Below are positions 61,924 through 64,000 of a stretch of 64,000 bases of DNA, one piece after another. The stretch is taken from contig JAOVFP010000001.1 of NCBI GenBank assembly GCA_025738555.1, positions 2,976,001-3,040,000 on the forward strand, given 5' to 3'. Within the stretch, counting starts at the first letter, position 1. Each line of letters starts with the position of its first letter. Made by a program: the position numbers and the translations under genes. Below the pieces are notes generated by a model, which had not been told where the DNA came from, ran no database searches, and worked only from the letters and a program-made list of their open reading frames with translations. Source of the stretch: Cyathus striatus (lineage: Eukaryota > Basidiomycota > Agaricomycetes > Agaricales > Nidulariaceae).

Positions 61924-64000
61924 ATGGCAGAGATTCACGATCAGTTCGATACAATCCTCATCCTGGATTTCGGATCACAAGTCAGTTCTTGCGCTCTCTC
62001 ACAAAATAGCCATCGGTTCGCTTAGATCGTTACATTAGTACAGTCATCTCATCACAAGAAGATGTCGAGAGCATAGTGTTTACGCAGAGCTTATGCCCTG
62101 TACCACCAAGATCGCTGATATTAATTTCAAACCAAAAGGTGCGCCTCGAGTCGACGATCCCCGCTTGCAACGCCGATCGAGAACAGGGGCATAGCTAACG
62201 ACTTTTAATAGGAATCATCCTCTCTGGATCTCCGTATTCTGTGTATGACAAAGTTTCCCCACACGTAGACCCTGCTGTCTTTGAGCTCGGAGTGCCAATC
62301 TTGGGCATTTGTTATGGACTTCAAGTAAGCTATTTGGATTTTCCCCTTATACTTCTCGCTGAATCTTTGTCCTACAGGAAATCGCTTGGAACCTTGGAGG
62401 AAAGGTGGACAAATGTGACCACCGGGAGTATGGATTCGCAGAAGTGCAAATCAACAAACTTGGGGATGGTGGCTCTGTCGATGCTCTCTTTGAAGGATTG
62501 GGAGATGAGATGCAAGTACGTTTAGGCTTGAAATTCATTATTGACTTCGGTGGCTGATTGTTACCGGCTTGTCTAGGTATGGATGTCGCACGGAGACCAG
62601 CTCTCCCAACCACCTCCCGATTTCCATGTAATTGGTCACACACGAACCGCACCATACGCTGCATTGGCACATAACACAAAGCCGCTCTATGGCATCCAGT
62701 TCCACCCAGAAGTGACCCACTCTCCTCGAGGCAAAGAAGTCATCGGTCGGTTCATTCTCAACATTTGCAAATGCCGAACGAACTGGACCATGGTGCGTGC
62801 CTTGTTTTCGCCTTGCCTTGCCTTGCCGTTCATGTCATTTTACATTCTCATCCAACTTGTTCTGTCACTGAACAACGTAATTGATTCTTTGGTTATCTAT
62901 AGGAAGAGTTCATCGGAAAGGAGATCGCTAGAATCAGAGAGATCTGCGGTCCTACAGGACGCGTCATTGGCGCCGTCAGTGGGGGTGTTGATAGCACTGT
63001 AGCTGCTAAACTGATGCATGAAGCCATCGGTGACAGGTACGTCATCCCTCGACTGCATTCACTTACTGCGTTTGGCATTTTCAGTTCAGCTCACGCGTCT
63101 TTCATGCCAGGTTTCACGCGATCATGGTGGACAATGGTGTCCTGCGGTTGAACGAGGCCAAACAGGTGTACGAGATGCTCAACAAGGATTTGGGCGTCAA
63201 CTTGACTGTTGTGGACGCGTCGGATCTGTTCCTCGCTCGTCTGGACGGCGTCGAGGATCCCGAGAAGAAGCGCAAGATTATTGGGAATACGTTTATTAAC
63301 GTCTTTGAAGAGGAAGCCGCTAAGATTGAGGCTGAAGCGGAGGCGGAGGAAAAGAAGGGTGCCGCGGCCAAGGGAAGAGTTGAATGGCTCCTCCAGGGGA
63401 CATTGTACCCCGACGTCATTGAAAGTATTAGCTTCAAGGGTCCCAGCGCTACCATCAAGACCCACCATAATGTCGGTGGTCTCCTTAAGGATATGAAGCT
63501 CAAGCTCATCGAGCCTCTAAGAGAGCTCTTTAAAGGTACGTTTCTCGACTAACGTTATTTATGGTGTACCGTCTGTGCTTTCCCGTCTCGCTATTTATAA
63601 CTCGACCCTGGACTTACCACTTTTCATTCCGCAGACGAGGTTCGCGCCTTGGGACGTCTCCTGTCGATTCCAGCTCCTCTGGTGCAGAGACACCCCTTCC
63701 CGGGACCAGGTCTTGCCATTCGCATTTTGGGGCCTGTGACGCGTGAGCAGGTTAAGATCTTGCAGCATGCGGACAGCATCTATATAGAGGAGATCCGGAA
63801 GGCGGGATTGTATGACCAGATTTCGCAAGCATTTGCGGTTCTCTTGCCTGTTAAGGCCGTCGGTGTCATGGGAGATGCTAGGACGTATGAGCAGGTGGGT
63901 TGCCGGTTCTCTATTGAGGTTTGGACCGTGTTGCCTGTCAAGTTGGGGATGTCGAGGCAGCATGATTGGCTGTGCCATATGAGGGTCGCTCACGCACGTC
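61924..64000 (+). CDS. GUA1: GMP synthase (glutamine-hydrolysing), cut by the window end
   Basis: Exons are 61924-61980, 62039-62138, 62212-62324, 62378-62515, 62577-62792, 62903-63036, 63111-63535 and 63635-63894. A further intron begins at 63895 and the C-terminus lies beyond the window. The glutaminase domain shows [15 protein letters not shown], the nucleophile GICYGLQ, and QFHPEVTHS. The synthetase domain shows the PP-loop [41 protein letters not shown] and [12 protein letters not shown]. The enzyme converts XMP to GMP with ATP and ammonia from glutamine, the last step of guanine nucleotide synthesis, in the cytosol. An Ala/Glu/Lys-rich insert (about 63310-63370) lies before the conserved EWLLQGT, in a loop that varies between fungi. 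The start ATGG follows a CT/A-rich leader. Confidence 0.96.

Overview
The window looks like nuclear DNA of a filamentous basidiomycete, most likely an Agaricomycete. Genes are cut by many 45-70 nt GT-AG introns, some exons are tiny, and the families are typical of mushrooms: FunK1 kinases, F-box/leucine-rich proteins, a CE4 chitin deacetylase with many exons, and a Zn2Cys6/fungal_trans regulator. Exon models below were built by hand from splice sites and family motifs. Where exon sums were checked they are divisible by three.

Layout. 0.2-3.3 kb is a wreckage zone: a 1.2 kb inverted-repeat element carrying a helicase fragment, then a shuffled fragment of a transcription factor joined to a dead FunK1 kinase. 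3.7-8.3 kb (minus) is a large AAA+ ATPase. 9.9-13.8 kb (minus) holds two tandem F-box paralogues. 18.8-19.9 kb (minus) is a Rossmann-fold NAD(P)-binding protein. 20.2-21.3 kb is a hAT-like non-autonomous element, followed by a chitin deacetylase (21.5-22.8 kb, minus). 24.4-25.3 kb is a second short inverted-repeat element. 26.6-29.6 kb (minus) is a second FunK1 kinase, itself damaged, whose apparent start codon lies inside a 4.3 kb nested foldback structure (29.58-33.87 kb). 36.9-40.7 kb (minus) is the Zn2Cys6 regulator that is the source of the fragment at 1.6-2.1 kb. 41.9-44.5 kb holds decayed repeated coding units, possibly C2-like. 48.9-50.8 kb (minus) is an aldose 1-epimerase, 54.7-56.1 kb (minus) a three-repeat MYB protein, and 61.9 kb to the right edge (plus) a GMP synthase cut by the window end.

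How the parts relate. The intact genes are mostly single-copy housekeeping or regulatory genes and do not form an evident cluster or pathway. Between them lie long stretches with no convincing gene, small inverted-repeat elements (three with target-site duplications) and broken copies of genes that also occur elsewhere in the window. The most unusual items are the a-b-a'-b' nested foldback that interrupts the kinase 5' end, the shuffled regulator/kinase chimera, a 6-nt microexon inside the zinc cluster, and the decayed repeat family at 42-44 kb. No tRNA, rRNA or CRISPR was found.
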